A DNA stretch of 64,000 bases, taken from positions 198,296 to 262,295 of the forward strand of contig WELA01013787.1 of the NCBI GenBank assembly GCA_009602735.1, written 5' to 3'. The translations under genes were made by a program, and so were the position numbers. Below the pieces are notes generated by a model that was not told the origin of the DNA, did not search any database, and saw only the letters and a program-made list of their open reading frames with translations. This document shows positions 10,424-22,100 of the stretch, piece by piece (position 1 is the stretch's first letter; every line of letters starts with the position of its first letter). This DNA is from Mesotaenium endlicherianum (taxonomy: Eukaryota > Streptophyta > Zygnematophyceae > Zygnematales > Mesotaeniaceae).

Positions 10424-10825
10424 CCTGCACATGTAACCAGGGCACAAGTTAGTAGGATATGGACCTTTGTCATAGGGATTGCAGGAAGTATGTTAGTATT
10501 TAGTATAGTGGCTTCGCTNGGGATTCACTGCTGTTTACCTTACAGGACGATTGCTAAAAGTTGACGTAGTTGCGATGCGTTAAACATAAACGTATGATAA
10601 TGTTTTAGGGTGAGTTAAGTGATGTAGTATTGTGCGAGGCCCTTTTTCCTTCAGCTCAAGGTGCTTTATGTGGGCCAGGCTGTCCCCTCTGTCACTATGC
10701 TGACACTTAGGATTCACGTAACTGTCCCTTTATCGCTCTCGCTCACTAACTGTCATATATTTTCCCCTCCAACTTAAATGGAGACAGGACCGCCTGTCAC
10801 CTTCCCGTGTCAACTGAAATGACAG
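10424..10825. other. Spacer between pol and the extra ORF of chromovirus A
   Basis: Noncoding spacer with an N at 10519, a GACAGG..CCTGTC inverted repeat near 10781-10797 and the internal polypurine tract at 10762-10775. No gene is seen. Confidence 0.5.
10762..10775 (-). promoter_or_regulatory. Internal second polypurine tract
   Basis: On the minus strand TTAAGTTGGAGGGG occurs about 50 bases after the pol stop. It nearly copies the terminal tract (TTAAGTTGGAGGGAT) at 8635-8650. GTGACAGGC precedes both tracts at different distances. It may be the ancestral end of the element, with the extra ORF added later, or a central plus-strand primer. Confidence 0.45.
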
Positions 10826-13800
10826 TTATGGAGGGGCTCTAGCCGCCCGAAGGTGGAACCGTTTCAACGCCCCTTTGGCATTGGTCAGCTGGTCTTTAAA
10901 TTCCCAAGTGTCCCCAGAGGCATCGTAACCCTTCCATCGGATGAGGTATTTCATGACATATTTAGACGATCGACAGTCGACGGACCGAGCGAGCGTCTAA
11001 AATCNTCGACGGACCGAGCGGGCGTCTAAAATCTCATCGACCTCATATTCTTCAGGGTCGCGGTCTCGGACAGCGGGGACCGGTCCCGGTTGGACAGGCA
11101 ACCAACCTGTGAACAGTATATCACCTTTGATGTACGGTTCCAGGTAGGAGACATTAAAGACCGGGTGACCCTTGTTGTCTGCTGACATGTTTAGTTCGTA
11201 AGCATTCTGATCGACACGACGGACCACCGAATATGGACCGACCCAGACAGGGCCAAGCTTTTTCTTGACCACACCAGGGAGGTACAAGTGCTGAGAATGC
11301 AGTTTGACTAAGTCCCCCTTGGAAGACGTCAGTTCCCGACGGTGTTGATTAGCGTATTTTTGTTGGTTTTCTTGGGCCTTGTGCAGGTTTCGTTGGACTT
11401 CTGACAGGGTGTCAGCAAACTCCTAAGTTAATTGGAGGGAGANAAGTTAATTGGAGGGAGACCGGGTTGTCAATCCCTTGAGGGTCAGTTGAAGATTCCT
11501 CTAGCACATCTAAAGGAGACTTAGGGACTCTACCCAGGCTGAGTTCAAAAGGAGTCTTGCCCGTTGACGGGTGCACCGCACTGTTGACCGCAAACTGAAT
11601 TTGAGGCAACAGGTCATCCCAATTATCTTGTTTTTGGTTAATATATGCTCTCAGCACCTCCTGCAGAACTCGGTTAGTTCTTTCAGTCTGCCCATCAGTC
11701 TGAGGGTGGTTTGCTGTGCTGAGCAGCTGTTTGACTCCCATTAACCCCATTAAAGCTCTCCAGAACTTAGAGGTGAATTTTGAGTCTCTGTCTGAGATGA
11801 TATTAGAAGGGAGCCCATGTTGGCAGACTACATGGTTGTAGAACTGTCTCGCTGTTTCGAGTGCAGTGACTTTGACAGTTGTGGGGATAAAAATGACCAT
11901 TTTTGTCAGTTTATCCACGACCACCAGTATTGAATAATGCCCATTGGCAGTTTCTGGTAGTGAGACCACCCAGTCCATGGATATAGTTTCCCAGCGTCCA
12001 ACTGGGATGGGCAGCGGTTGCAAGAGACCTCCGGGTGGTGTGTGCCGAGACTTATTTCTCTGACACTGGTCACAGGACTTGACATATTTCAAGACCTCCC
12101 GGGGTAACCCCTCCCAATGATAATGTTTTGCCAGTTTGCCAACAGTTTTGGCCTGCCCCAAATGTCCACCCAGGAGACTGTCATGAGCTTGACTCAGTAA
12201 GAGAGACCTTATTTCCAAATTATTAGGAATGACCAGCTTCAGCCTGCCTGAAGTGGTTTCAGTCACCCAGACCCCTCCCTTGAGCTTATACCCGAGTGCG
12301 GTAGCACGACACATACCAGTAGTGGGGCTGGGCTCAAATGTTGGGTCAGAAAGGTAGGCTTTCCTAAGTTGTTCAAGGAAGGACTTTTTCACCTTTAGTG
12401 AAGTGAGTGCACACAGGACTTTATCTACAGTATGCTGACTAAAGTTCCTTTCTTGCAAGTCAGGTCTTCTAGAGAGTGCATCAGCAGGATTCAACTTCCC
12501 TGGTTTGTAGTCGATCTGGACTTGGAACTGCTCCAGCATCTGGCTCCAGCGGTTCTCCCTCCTCGACAGCTTGGACTTCTTCTGAAAGTGGGTCAGAGCT
12601 AGATGATCTGTAATCACCTTAAAAGCTTTACCATGTAAGTATGCTCTCCACTGTTTGAGTACATGAATGATAGCTAGCAGCTCTTTATCATGCACTGAGT
12701 AATTAATCTCCGCTGGATTAAATTTCATAGACTCATACAACACAGGATGCCACTCCTGCCGTACCTTACCATCCTTTGTGGTTTTGTCAGCAGGCTGCAA
12801 CAAAATAGCACCCATGGCAAAATCAGAGGCATCAGTAACCACCTGCACCGGTTTGCTGGGGTCATACACGGCTAGCACTGGGGCAGAACAAAGGGCATCT
12901 TTAAGGGTCTGGAAGGCAGCCTGCTGCTCTTCCCCCCACACATACCCGATGTCTTTCTTAGTAAGGTCAGTCAGTTTACTGGCCTTTGTGGAATAATTCT
13001 CAATAAATCTCCTATAGTAGTTAGCCAACCCGAGGAAGGATCTAACTTCAGAGACAGACTGTGGTACTGGCCAGTCCCTTATGGTCTGGACTTTCTTAGG
13101 ATCCACACTGATGCCCTCTTTACTGACAACGTGGCCTAAGAATTCAATACTTTCCTTAAAGAAATCACACTTGCTCATTTTAGCATACAAGTGATTTTTC
13201 CGCAGAGTGTCCAGCACTTTCTTTAAGTGTTCAGTGTGCTGAGCTTCATCTTTAGAGAAAATTAAAATATCATCCAGGAAAACTTGCACAAACTTATCCA
13301 AATAAGGTCTGAAAATGTCATTCATAGCACCCATAAAGGTAGCAGGAGCATTAGTCAGTCCAAATGGCATCACGTTGAACTCATAGTGTCCATAACGTGT
13401 GCGGAAAGCAGTCTTGTGTTCATCCCCCTCAGCAATTCTGATTTGATGATAACCACTCTTGAGATCTATCTTACTGAACACCTTAGCGCCAGACAGGGTA
13501 TCAAGCAAGTCCTCGATTCTGGGTAAAGCATACTTGTTCTTTACTGTAATTCTGTTCAGGGCTCTGTAATCCACACACATCCGCATACTGCCATCCTTTT
13601 TCTTAACAAATAGGATAGGTGCGCCGTACGGTGATTTACTGGGAGAAATGTAACCATTTTCCTCCAGCTCTGCAATCTGTGTTTTCAACTCCTCACTCTC
13701 CAAATAAGACAAGCCATACGTGCGTTGCCAGGGTGGCTGGCTACCAGGTAATAAATCAATCCTATGATCTACTTCCCGCTTAGGGGGTAGTCCTGGAGGC

Positions 13801-14700
13801 ATATTAAACACATCCGTGTACTGAGCAACAATGTTTGCAGCAGTAGGGTGTTCCGGAGGGTGTACCTTTTTCTCAACCACTTCTTCAGGTTGAGGAGGTA
13901 CCTCTCTTAGCAGCAGACAGAACATTCTGTCTTCCTTCTGGTTCCAGCTTTTGACGAACTCCATTGCATTCAGCAACTTGCATCCTTCTGGAAGCCTCTT
14001 CTTTTCCTTCATTTGCCATCCACACAGGACAAGAGGAAGAGCACTGGTGGGTGCCAAGTCAGTCTGCCCATCACTGGCTCCTCTCACTTTAACTGTACCT
14101 CTGCTCCAACACACTTCAGCTTGATGTCTATTAAGCCAGGACCTGCCTAGCACGAGATCATAAAAGCCAGTGTTGAGTACCTCAAATGTAAGCGTTTCAG
14201 TTAGAACTGCAATGCCAGAACCTAACTGGACCTCAATAGGCTTGGTTATAACTCCTCCCGGGATACTTGAGGCATCTCCAAGGAATATTTTTCTATTCCC
14301 TTGGGTGACAGTAGGCAGCCTTAGCCGCTTAACTAAGTCCTTGTGGATAAAAGTATGTGACGCCCCTCCGTCAACAAATGCCCTCACCTTCCTACCTGCA
14401 ATCATGCAATGCAGTAGGATAGGGGGGACTGTCTTTTCCTGACTTTCGCATTGTTCTCCTGACGTAGCAAAGAAATGTTGGACATCAGGTGGAACAAGAG
14501 CATCCAGAGTGTGCACTCTCTGGACGTCTATATTGCTGATGGTCTCCTTTATCTGGTTGTCAGGCATGCATAGTGAATCCAGTTCAGCAGGACCCATAAT
14601 ACCTGCTACGAGGGCAGCTAGTGACGACTCACTATCTCTAGCATCCTCACAGTCAGTAGACTGGATTACTGACTGTTGCTGTCTTTTAAAGGCTGGTCTT
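10826..14700 (-). CDS. pol: Pol polyprotein of chromovirus A (protease, RT, RNase H, integrase, chromodomain)
   Basis: Read from the frameshift site at 14694-14700. The protease has [15 protein letters not shown] as its active-site region. RT motifs are [23 protein letters not shown] and [10 protein letters not shown]. RNase H shows [13 protein letters not shown] and ITDHLALTH. The integrase zinc finger is C-terminally CDQCQRNKS, with core [22 protein letters not shown] and [14 protein letters not shown] (D,D,E). A chromodomain ([18 protein letters not shown]) ends at the stop at 10826, which makes it a chromovirus. The frame breaks at N 11443 and N 11005 coincide with short repeated flanks (18 and 28 bp) and are probably assembly joins, so the true gene may be intact. 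No other in-frame stop was noticed. Confidence 0.85.
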
Positions 14701-16143
14701 TTCTCTCGACCTTAGGCAGGTGCTTGACCGGACACTGTTCTCTGTAGTGGCCTTTCTGCTGACAATGGTAGCAAGTAGATTTTGCTGAGGCTGGTCTCGG
14801 CTTAGTCCTACCACCACCCCTTCCATAGCCACCTCGAGAGGGACCACCTCTACCTCTAGACTGAATAGCATTGTACTCATACTCATATTCATCACCCTGA
14901 TTATCCTCAGCCTGGTCTCCTTCAACTGCATTGTAGGAACCGTGGGGCTTTTTGACAATCTTAGACACCAAAGCGTTACTCTGGCGCTTGTGATTGAACT
15001 GCTGCTGATCCCAGGCGTCAGCATCCTGGATCAAGTCAGCCAGTTTCTCATACTTTTTCTCAGCAAAATGACCAGAGACCTCGGATTTCAAGCCATACCT
15101 GAAGTATGCTATCCTATACCGTTCTGGCAAATCAGGCTGCTTCATCATGTTCTCTTGGAACTTTTGAGCAAACTCAGCAACTGAAGTGGTCTGCTTCAGT
15201 GTCAGGGAGATCATCGCATAGATAGCTTTCTCCTGCTGGTTGATGACATCAAACTTCTCATGCAACTTCTCGACAAACTCTACCCACGTAGGGTCACCGA
15301 GTTGCCGAGCCTTACGCTCTTCCTTCCAGTAAAGCCACCAGTCTGCGGCACTGCCTTTCAGTAGCGCACCGGTGTGCCTGACCTTCTCGTAATCTTGCAG
15401 TTCTGGGTAGTTCTCCAGCCACTGCTCAACATCCGCGAGAAACTTGATCAGGTAATATTTTCTGTTTCCCTCAGGATCATTTCCTGGGGAGGTTTCGGCT
15501 TGGGCTTACTAGGCCCTCGGCCACCACCACTAGTGGTGTGAGACCCCTGTTGGTCTCTGTCCCGCAGTAGGGACATTATGATTCTTTTGTCCTCTTGCTG
15601 GGACTGATACATGGTCGCCATTTGCGACTGCATCTGAACGAATAATGCCCCCAAGTCTACACTTCGGGGTGGTAGATTAGCAAATGCAGCAGCAGCATTG
15701 GCATCTACTCGCTGAGTAGTGTCCTCAACAATCCCTCTCGCTCCTGCAGCAGCAATTCCTGCCGCATTCAGCCGGTCACGTATTTGACCTAGGGGTACAT
15801 TGAGTTGTACAGCAGGAGGTGGGTTCAGAACATTGGCCCTTGATGCCATAAGTTCTTCAACAGTGCGCTCGTCAGCTGGCTGTCCTTCCCTCCTTTGTAT
15901 ATCTTCAGCGGCCTTTGCTACTTGTTCAGCTTCTAGTCTGGCTATCTCCTCCTCAGCTTGCTGAGCTGCGACTGAGGCAATAGCAGCTGCCTCATCTGCT
16001 GCCTCCCTAGCTGCAGTATCCGCTACTGCTTCCGAATAGGTACGGTTTCCCGCTACATGGCTTTCCGCCTGGTTTTCGATATTCTCGTTATCCTGGTTCT
16101 CCATGTCTCGGGAGTTGCTAGTTTGAGACCTTGTCCTTACCAT
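14666..16143 (-). pseudogene. gag: Gag of chromovirus A with one frameshift
   Basis: The ATG at 16143 (MVRTRSQTSNS) lies 34 bases inside the 5' LTR end. The first part (to 15448) is Ala/Glu-rich and helical. The frame then shifts near 15450-15490 and the second part (to 14666) has typical Ty3 capsid wording (SAADWWLYWKEE, LKQTTSVAEFAQKFQE, PERYRIAYF) and one CCHC knuckle, CYHCQQKGHYREQC. Gag ends with TAA at 14666, just after the slippery site. The frameshift leaves this copy unable to make full Gag unless it is an assembly error. Confidence 0.75.
14694..14700 (-). promoter_or_regulatory. -1 ribosomal frameshift heptamer, gag to pol, chromovirus A
   Basis: On the minus strand T TTA AAA lies in the Gag frame (CCT TTA AAA GAC). 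It fits the X XXY YYZ rule, and a -1 slip there leads directly into the pol frame (AGA CAG CAA). Gag stops about 25 bases later. A downstream structure was not tested. Confidence 0.6.
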
Positions 16144-16164
16144 ACAAAGAAGACTGTGATAACT

Positions 16165-16176
16165 GCTCCGATACCA
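16165..16176 (-). other. Primer-binding site of chromovirus A
   Basis: TGGTATCGGAGC on the minus strand, one base after the 5' LTR end. It is close to the TGGTATCAGAGC site used by many plant LTR elements, which pairs with initiator-Met tRNA. Confidence 0.8.
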
Positions 16177-16177
16177 C

Positions 16178-16900
16178 TGAAATGAATCGACTTACCAAAT
16201 AGGCGATTAACAATTAATAAAGATCTTTATATCAGCAAGTAATCTTTATGGTATTTCCGTTAACTGGTTAAACGGCAAAAGGACAACACACTAGCAGTGA
16301 ACAAAACTCGTCAGTCAAATGCGAGTAAACTAGCATCAATAATGCAAATCAGTAAACTCATACATAAGCAAGGTTAGAAGACAGTGCGTATCAATGGCTT
16401 CTCGCCTTGGATTCAGATCTCTCTCAGTAAGCTGTACAAGAGAGTTGGCCTCGTTTCCGAATGCCGAACTCGAGAGCAATGCCTAGCATATGTACATGGA
16501 ATGAGTTTACTGTTCAACGGTCAGTGCGATGGCACCGCCTACCCGGGAGTTAACCACGTTGATAGGACCTCGGTTAACCAAATCCACCGCCATCTCCCAT
16601 CATCCCGAATAGCCATCCATCATAGGGATGTCATCTGGCCATTCATCTAGCGTATCGTGCTTAGGTGTATGTCAAGGCAGTTCGCTGCTACCGAGTACGG
16701 AAGTCAGCTGGCTGTAAAAGAATGGGTCAGCAAGCTGACTTATATGGACTTTAGCCTGCTGCAAATCCGGCTGAGTCATTAAACTGATAATTATGTAAAG
16801 TCCAGCAGACTGGCTACTAACTAAAGTTCAGCAGGTTGAACTTAATTAACTATTTATATTTAAATGAATATCATATCTACTAATATACTGATTCATTACA
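16178..16900 (-). repeat. 5' LTR of chromovirus A
   Basis: 723 bp with TGAAATGAATC and GATTCATTACA ends, adjacent to the primer-binding site. It is followed by the CTACA duplication and then by resumed DIRS-like sequence. Confidence 0.85.
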
Positions 16901-17339
16901 CTACAGCCAATCTCAATCCTTAGACATAGATGACTTCACACTCAACTCAGAAGCCTTCTCCATCATTCAAACTAAGTGAAGGCCACACACTATAGACAGA
17001 TATGCCTCCCCTCAAAACAATAAGCTAAATAGGTTCAATGTAAGATGGATGTACCTCTCAGCAGGAGCCCTCAATGCATTCACTAAAACTGGGCTAGAGA
17101 AATCAACTATTGCTTCCCCCCACCCCAGCTGATCCATGAAGTGATTCAGCATACCTTGAGATGTCAGGCTTCCTGCACCCTCATTATCCCTATGTGGAGG
17201 GCTGCTAGCTGGTGGGCTAGGCTGCTAAGCAGCCCACACCGCTGGGCCACATTTGTTACGGATGTTCTGTACTTAGGTTACAGTGCAGAGGTCCTGCAGC
17301 CAGGCTGGAATAAAAGAGCCTTTGGGGGCAGAGGCATAC
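16901..17339 (+). pseudogene. DIRS-like relic, segment 3 (RNase H-like C-terminal part)
   Basis: This continues the element cut at 7885. The degraded frames read DRYASPLNN-like, NVRWMYLSAGALNAFTKTG, LIHEVIQHTLRC and IIPMWRAASWWARLL, wording typical of the region after RT in DIRS/Ngaro elements. At least one stop and frame change are present. It ends where a chromovirus B LTR begins at 17340. Confidence 0.5.
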
Positions 17340-18547
17340 TGTAGTGATTTGAATTATAATATAATAGTATGCACATATTTTAATGCTTTTGAATATATTT
17401 GAAGTAGTATTGTGTGGAGTCAAGTGTGGATAGATACTCTAGTGACTGGGTTCATGTCCTTTGAACCTTCCAAGGCATTTTTGAAGTTAGAGGAAGGACC
17501 TAGAAGAACTCCATGTTGCAAAAGTCAAATATGCCATTTTTAGGTCAAAAGTACATGTGTACATTATTCTAGAAAGAGGTGGCAAGTTTTGGGATGTGTT
17601 GGGTGCCAACACATCAACATGCACCTTCCTAGAAAAATTCCTTATGTAGCAAATATATAAACAAGAGCTAGAACATAGAAAGACATTCGAGAATCACTCT
17701 TACACGTGCCAAATTCTAGAAACACATTAACTTTCAAGAAGTCATCTCTTTCAAGAAGCTACCACTTGTGTTCAAAGATCCTTGTCTTGAATAGAAAAAT
17801 TATTATCTTTTACTAAGTACTATATCTATCTGTTTCACTACAGTGGTATTCATCGCTACAGATTTTGCCACCAAGCACGGCATTACTATGTGAACTCTTG
17901 ACCACGACAAGGAGATTATGATGCCCGACGGATTCTCCTATACTACCCCTTCCAAGAAGACGTACCCCTTGGCACTCTCTGTCAAGTCCTTCAAGGATAA
18001 AGTAGTGTTCTGCCCCATGCAATTGGGCAAGTACGACGTCATCCTAGGGACGCCTTGGTTGACCAAGCACAACCCCCAAGTTGATTGGAGAGACAATACC
18101 ATCAAGATCAAGAACGACATCACTTCAAGAATCTGTATTTTGCGCACAATCCAAAATATCCAGACCCAAGGCAACAAGAAGCCGGCACACGAGAGACTAT
18201 TGTCCGCCCTCCAACTCAAGAGACTTGTGAGGAAGGGACACGAGCTTCTTTTGGCCTTGATCACGCCAAAAGACATCAAGAAAGACATCGAGAGTCAAAA
18301 AGGCAGCCCCTATCCCAAGGAGATAAAAAGATGTCCTTTTGACATAAAAATGGCATATTTGACTTTTGCCACATGGAGTTCTTCTAGGTCCTTCCTCTAA
18401 CTTCAAAAATGTCTTAGAAGGTTCAAAGGACATGAACCAAGTCACTAGAGTGTCTATTCACACTTGACTCCACACAATACTACTCCATATATATTCAAAA
18501 GTACTAAAATATATGCAAACTAATATATTATAACTCAAATCACTACA
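17340..18547 (+). mobile_element. Scrambled chromovirus B relic
   Basis: Three parts are joined. First is a 5' LTR in plus orientation (17340-17842, TGTAGTGATTTGA to GTTTCACTACA). A few bases of primer-binding site (GTGGTAT) then run directly into protease sequence, with gag missing. The coding piece ends near 18330 and is fused to an LTR fragment in the opposite orientation (18331-18547). No matching target duplication is seen, so the structure reflects deletion plus inversion or an aberrant integration. Confidence 0.75.
17846..18330 (+). pseudogene. Protease fragment of chromovirus B
   Basis: Matches the Pol of the copy at 53-57 kb: [17 protein letters not shown] start, then [40 protein letters not shown] and [15 protein letters not shown]. 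The active-site DSGAQ has been lost with the deletion. A TGA at 17891-17893 replaces the CGA (Arg) found in the intact copy, a C-to-T change in a CG site. Confidence 0.75.
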
Positions 18548-18975
18548 GCGCTTGTGTTCGTCCAAACAATCTAATTATAAGCAAAACAAAGAAGGCGCGG
18601 CCAAGCAACAAGATGCCTCGCCACGTTCGACAATTTAAGGAGGGTCGACACAACTCACCTTCACCCGGTTTGCCCCTCGCTCCCCTCCCGCCAGCGACTA
18701 TGGCTTGTAGTCCTCAGTCGTCACTGCACCACACACAAAACCAAAAACAGTCATAGGACAATTTCAATGACATCTGATGCACATATATATTGTGCCGGCC
18801 CGGCAAAGGCAAACTCTTGAATGTTTCAAACCATCTCGAACACGTCGAAACACCTAAGACACGTCCGACAAAGAAACCTGACGCGCACGTGCGAGGCCCT
18901 TACTAATTTCCACCTCACAAAATTACTTGAGGGGCGCTAAATTGACGACCACAAATAGGCTCCTTACTAGCACTT
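18548..18975 (-). repeat. Noncoding dispersed repeat, copy 1 (inverted)
   Basis: On the minus strand it begins GCCTATTTGTGGTCGTCA, continues with GTGAGG and AAGGGCCTCGCACGTGCGCG blocks, and includes CGCTGGCGGGAGGGGAGCGA. The same blocks in the same order occur at about 37936-38360 on the plus strand. Its start also resembles the left end of the HUH element (TATTGTCGTCAGTAAGGCG). It may be a non-autonomous or truncated relative of that transposon; this is an inference. Confidence 0.5.
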
Positions 18976-19150
18976 TGCGTGCATCTTGAAGAGCCTTTTG
19001 CGTGCCCCATTCAGAATCCTTTTGCGTGCTCCTCAAATCAGCAATTTTTGTGCCCCTTGTATATTTTTTAAAAAGGGGTATGTACTAATAAAATTGGAGC
19101 AAGCTCCAAAATAACATGAAGGTCTATACTCCGCTATTAGAAATCGCGAG
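18976..19150. repeat. TTTGCGTGC-type short repeats
   Basis: Several TTTGCGTGC units occur at about 18976-19040, followed by CTCAAATCAGCAATTT. A similar array lies at 22345-22415, on the other side of the gag relic, and a weaker one near 23938-23980. The relic between the first two may have inserted into this repeat. Otherwise nothing coding is seen. Confidence 0.35.
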
Positions 19151-22100
19151 GAATGAAACTGCTAAGGCGTCGGCAGGGGGAAAAAAACAAGAGGGACTGA
19201 GAGTCACTGCACAGTCCTAGCTAGCGCCTTTGCAGGCCGCTTTCCCAACCACATCTGCATCATAGTACACGTTTGGTGTGATTAGTTTTGCATATTGAGC
19301 TTTCATCTTAGCAATTTTTTGCGCTCATAGCTTCATACTTATGGTTACCCTTCCAGCGAGCAAATTTATATTTTTCCTCATTTTTACCCTAATTTGCCTC
19401 TTGCGTTGCAGTGTTAGTCCAAGGAGGCTTCAACTTTGGATTCTTAGATCAAAACTCATCTCATGAGTCTCCCTTATTGCTGCAATGTGCACGTGCACAT
19501 ATTTTTGCCTTGCTAGCAAACAGCTACTTAGCAACGAGATAAGGACAATCTCTCCTTTGATGTCCTCATTTTTCACAATTCCAACAACCTTCCGCTATTT
19601 AGTGTTGGCATTCTTTGCAAACTTGTTAAGAGACCCGCTCTTTGTCTTAATTTAAAACGTAGAGCTAGTGGTCTTATGTGGAGAGAATTCCTCCCTTCTC
19701 TCAGGATTTATAAGCGTCGTGGATGCCTCTTTGTACAAAATTTTACCTTCTTTGACACTGCGTGTTATCTCAGCAGCTTCGTCAATTAACCAATCGGTTC
19801 CACGTTCAGCCGATAGGTGTGGTCGGACTTCTTAGTCTGTACCTTAACTCAAGCACAAGAGAAATTTGTCTGCCACAGGGCTCATAGATTCCCGCTTTCC
19901 TAGCAAGGTCTTTCAATTTGGATTTAACCTCCATCAGTGATTCGTACTTTCGACAAACAAAATGCACATCACGGTGCACTTTAAGACTGCAATCCTCTGG
20001 AAAGCGTGCTTCTAGCAGCTCAAAAAATCGACGCAAGCAATGCTCAGGATTGAGCTGGTTGCCCCCAGCTTCCATATCTTTTTGGCATCCGACCAAAGCT
20101 TTCGCATGGCTGGTTCAGTGGTTGTACTTTCATTTCCCAAAGCACCTGACGGTGTTCTTTGAGCCAGTTCTTACCCAACTTCAAGAACAATTACACATTT
20201 GGGATTTAATAATTTAAATAAAAACATATACAACAGTTTTTAAAAAATATAAGAACAATAAATCATGCATTATTTTTTCAGAAAATCTGCACATACTTCT
20301 TGCAGCTCCTTAACAGTTCCTGCAGCATCATCCTCAGCGGCGGCTCTTCTTTGACCAGTCTCTGATTGATGCAATGCGTCAGTCAATTTGTGGGTGTCTA
20401 TATTATCCATAGGGGCAGCATGCACTGCTCTTCCTGATGTGATTAATCCCAAATTGTGCTTTTGCAGCCTCTTTTTGGATTTTCAAATTCCTTGCTTTCT
20501 TTTGCTTTTGAAATGCCCATTCTTGGGAAAGGTCCTCATCCTGTCAAAATTGGCAAAAAGTAGCACAGGAACGTCAGTCAAATACTGGACCAGGCTAATG
20601 GATGCCATAGATTGCGTGTATGAAGCATCCTCTTGGATTCTCTCAAAAAAAATCCGTCCAATAGATTGTTGTTTCCAGGTCGCCCACAAAAACATCTCTG
20701 GGGCAATTTGCCTATAGGGTTTTCATCCCTCTCATCACTAGCCATCTCAACAGGTCACCAACAATCATTGACTCTTACCCAAGCGTCTTGCATTTTGCCC
20801 AAGTTAGGTGCAAAGAACTGCTTGCTATACGGGTTGTCACCGTTTGCAGAGATTTGTTGAGCTTCGTATAACCTTTGCTTTCTCCACGGGTCGTTAGTCG
20901 ATTCAAGGCTCTTGCGCGTTTGCGCACTCACACTTGAATGAGAACCTTCCGTAGGCTCGTAGGCTCCACAGGGTGGTATACTCTACCACTCCTCAACCGC
21001 ATGTACAGTTGGATCCGGCTCCCCTTCCAGGTTGTGCACCGGCAGCCTCAATCTCCAATTTGCTTGGAAACTCTTATTCACCTGTATCAATCAACTGAAA
21101 TTTTGACAGAAGCGTCTAATTTCTACACAGGCTTTTACCCAAGTTGAAGGATGCACAAGTGAACAGATTCTAGTTTGCAAAAACCACGTCTAAGCAGATC
21201 AGCACACAACAACAGGTTTTAGAGAAAGTCGTTCACCAGAAATTTTGTTTAACTTTAAAAAACTCACAGCTTACAAAACTCTAAAACTATAGCATCTGTG
21301 CCGGCTTGACTTGGGCTCTTCACCCAACGTTGCGCATAACAAGTCTTCATTGCTGGCTGGGCTTACTCAATTCTTTATTGAGGGCTCTTTTGCTAACTCT
21401 GCTATTGCTTTCATCAATTCGACAACAGAGACTTCTGAGAACTTGAAAACTAACACAACACTCACTATTTTATGTGCACTTTGCACGCTTGTGGTGTTTG
21501 GTCCGTATCTATGCTAGATTTCCTAACACATCCTATCTGCAAGCTCTCTACTTCTTTCAAACAAAATCCCTTTTTGGGAACTCCATAATCCTAAGTTTCT
21601 TATAATACACAGAAGAAATCAGTAAATCGTTGGCAGAAGCGTGTTCTTTTCAGGCTCTTTGCGGCCTTGGGAACTCCTCCTTCTTTTCTTTACTTCTTTC
21701 TGCTTCTTGGCAAATGTGCAAGGCAAAAATGAGGTGAGTTTGTGCAAGGCTCGTGCCTATCTCAGGCACCACGCACGCCTCTCTCTTTTGAGAGTGTCGA
21801 GGCTTAGTCATCGCCTCAGCATGCATAAGCTCCTTGCAATTATCACTCGTGACAGCTTCCTATATTTGACATTACGCATGCATGCACGTCTTGTGGCTGT
21901 CGCGCGTGACAGCTTAACCTCTCGATCAGCATGCACGCTTATGTGGCCGTTGAACTATGTCCCTTTGAGGTGGCAGCTCCGTCGTGGCAGCTCCATCGTA
22001 GGTCCACGGTTGAGGTAGCCTAGTTACTCAGCTCAACCTGACTTGGCACTTGCCAGGATGGCTACTCAGTTAGCTTTGCCTTACTTGGCAGCTGCTGGTG

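Larger units (their letters stand above)
7886..16900 (-). mobile_element. Chromovirus A: complete Ty3/gypsy element with an extra 3' ORF
   Basis: A 9015-bp element is flanked by 5-bp duplications CTACA (7881-7885 and 16901-16905) and inserted in the DIRS-like relic. On the minus strand the order is 5' LTR (16178-16900), primer-binding site, gag, -1 frameshift site, pol (protease, RT, RNase H, integrase, chromodomain), an internal polypurine tract, an extra ORF, the terminal polypurine tract and 3' LTR (7886-8634). Gag carries a frameshift, the extra ORF carries two TAG codons, and three N characters sit in the assembly. This copy is therefore probably inactive or imperfectly assembled. Confidence 0.85.
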
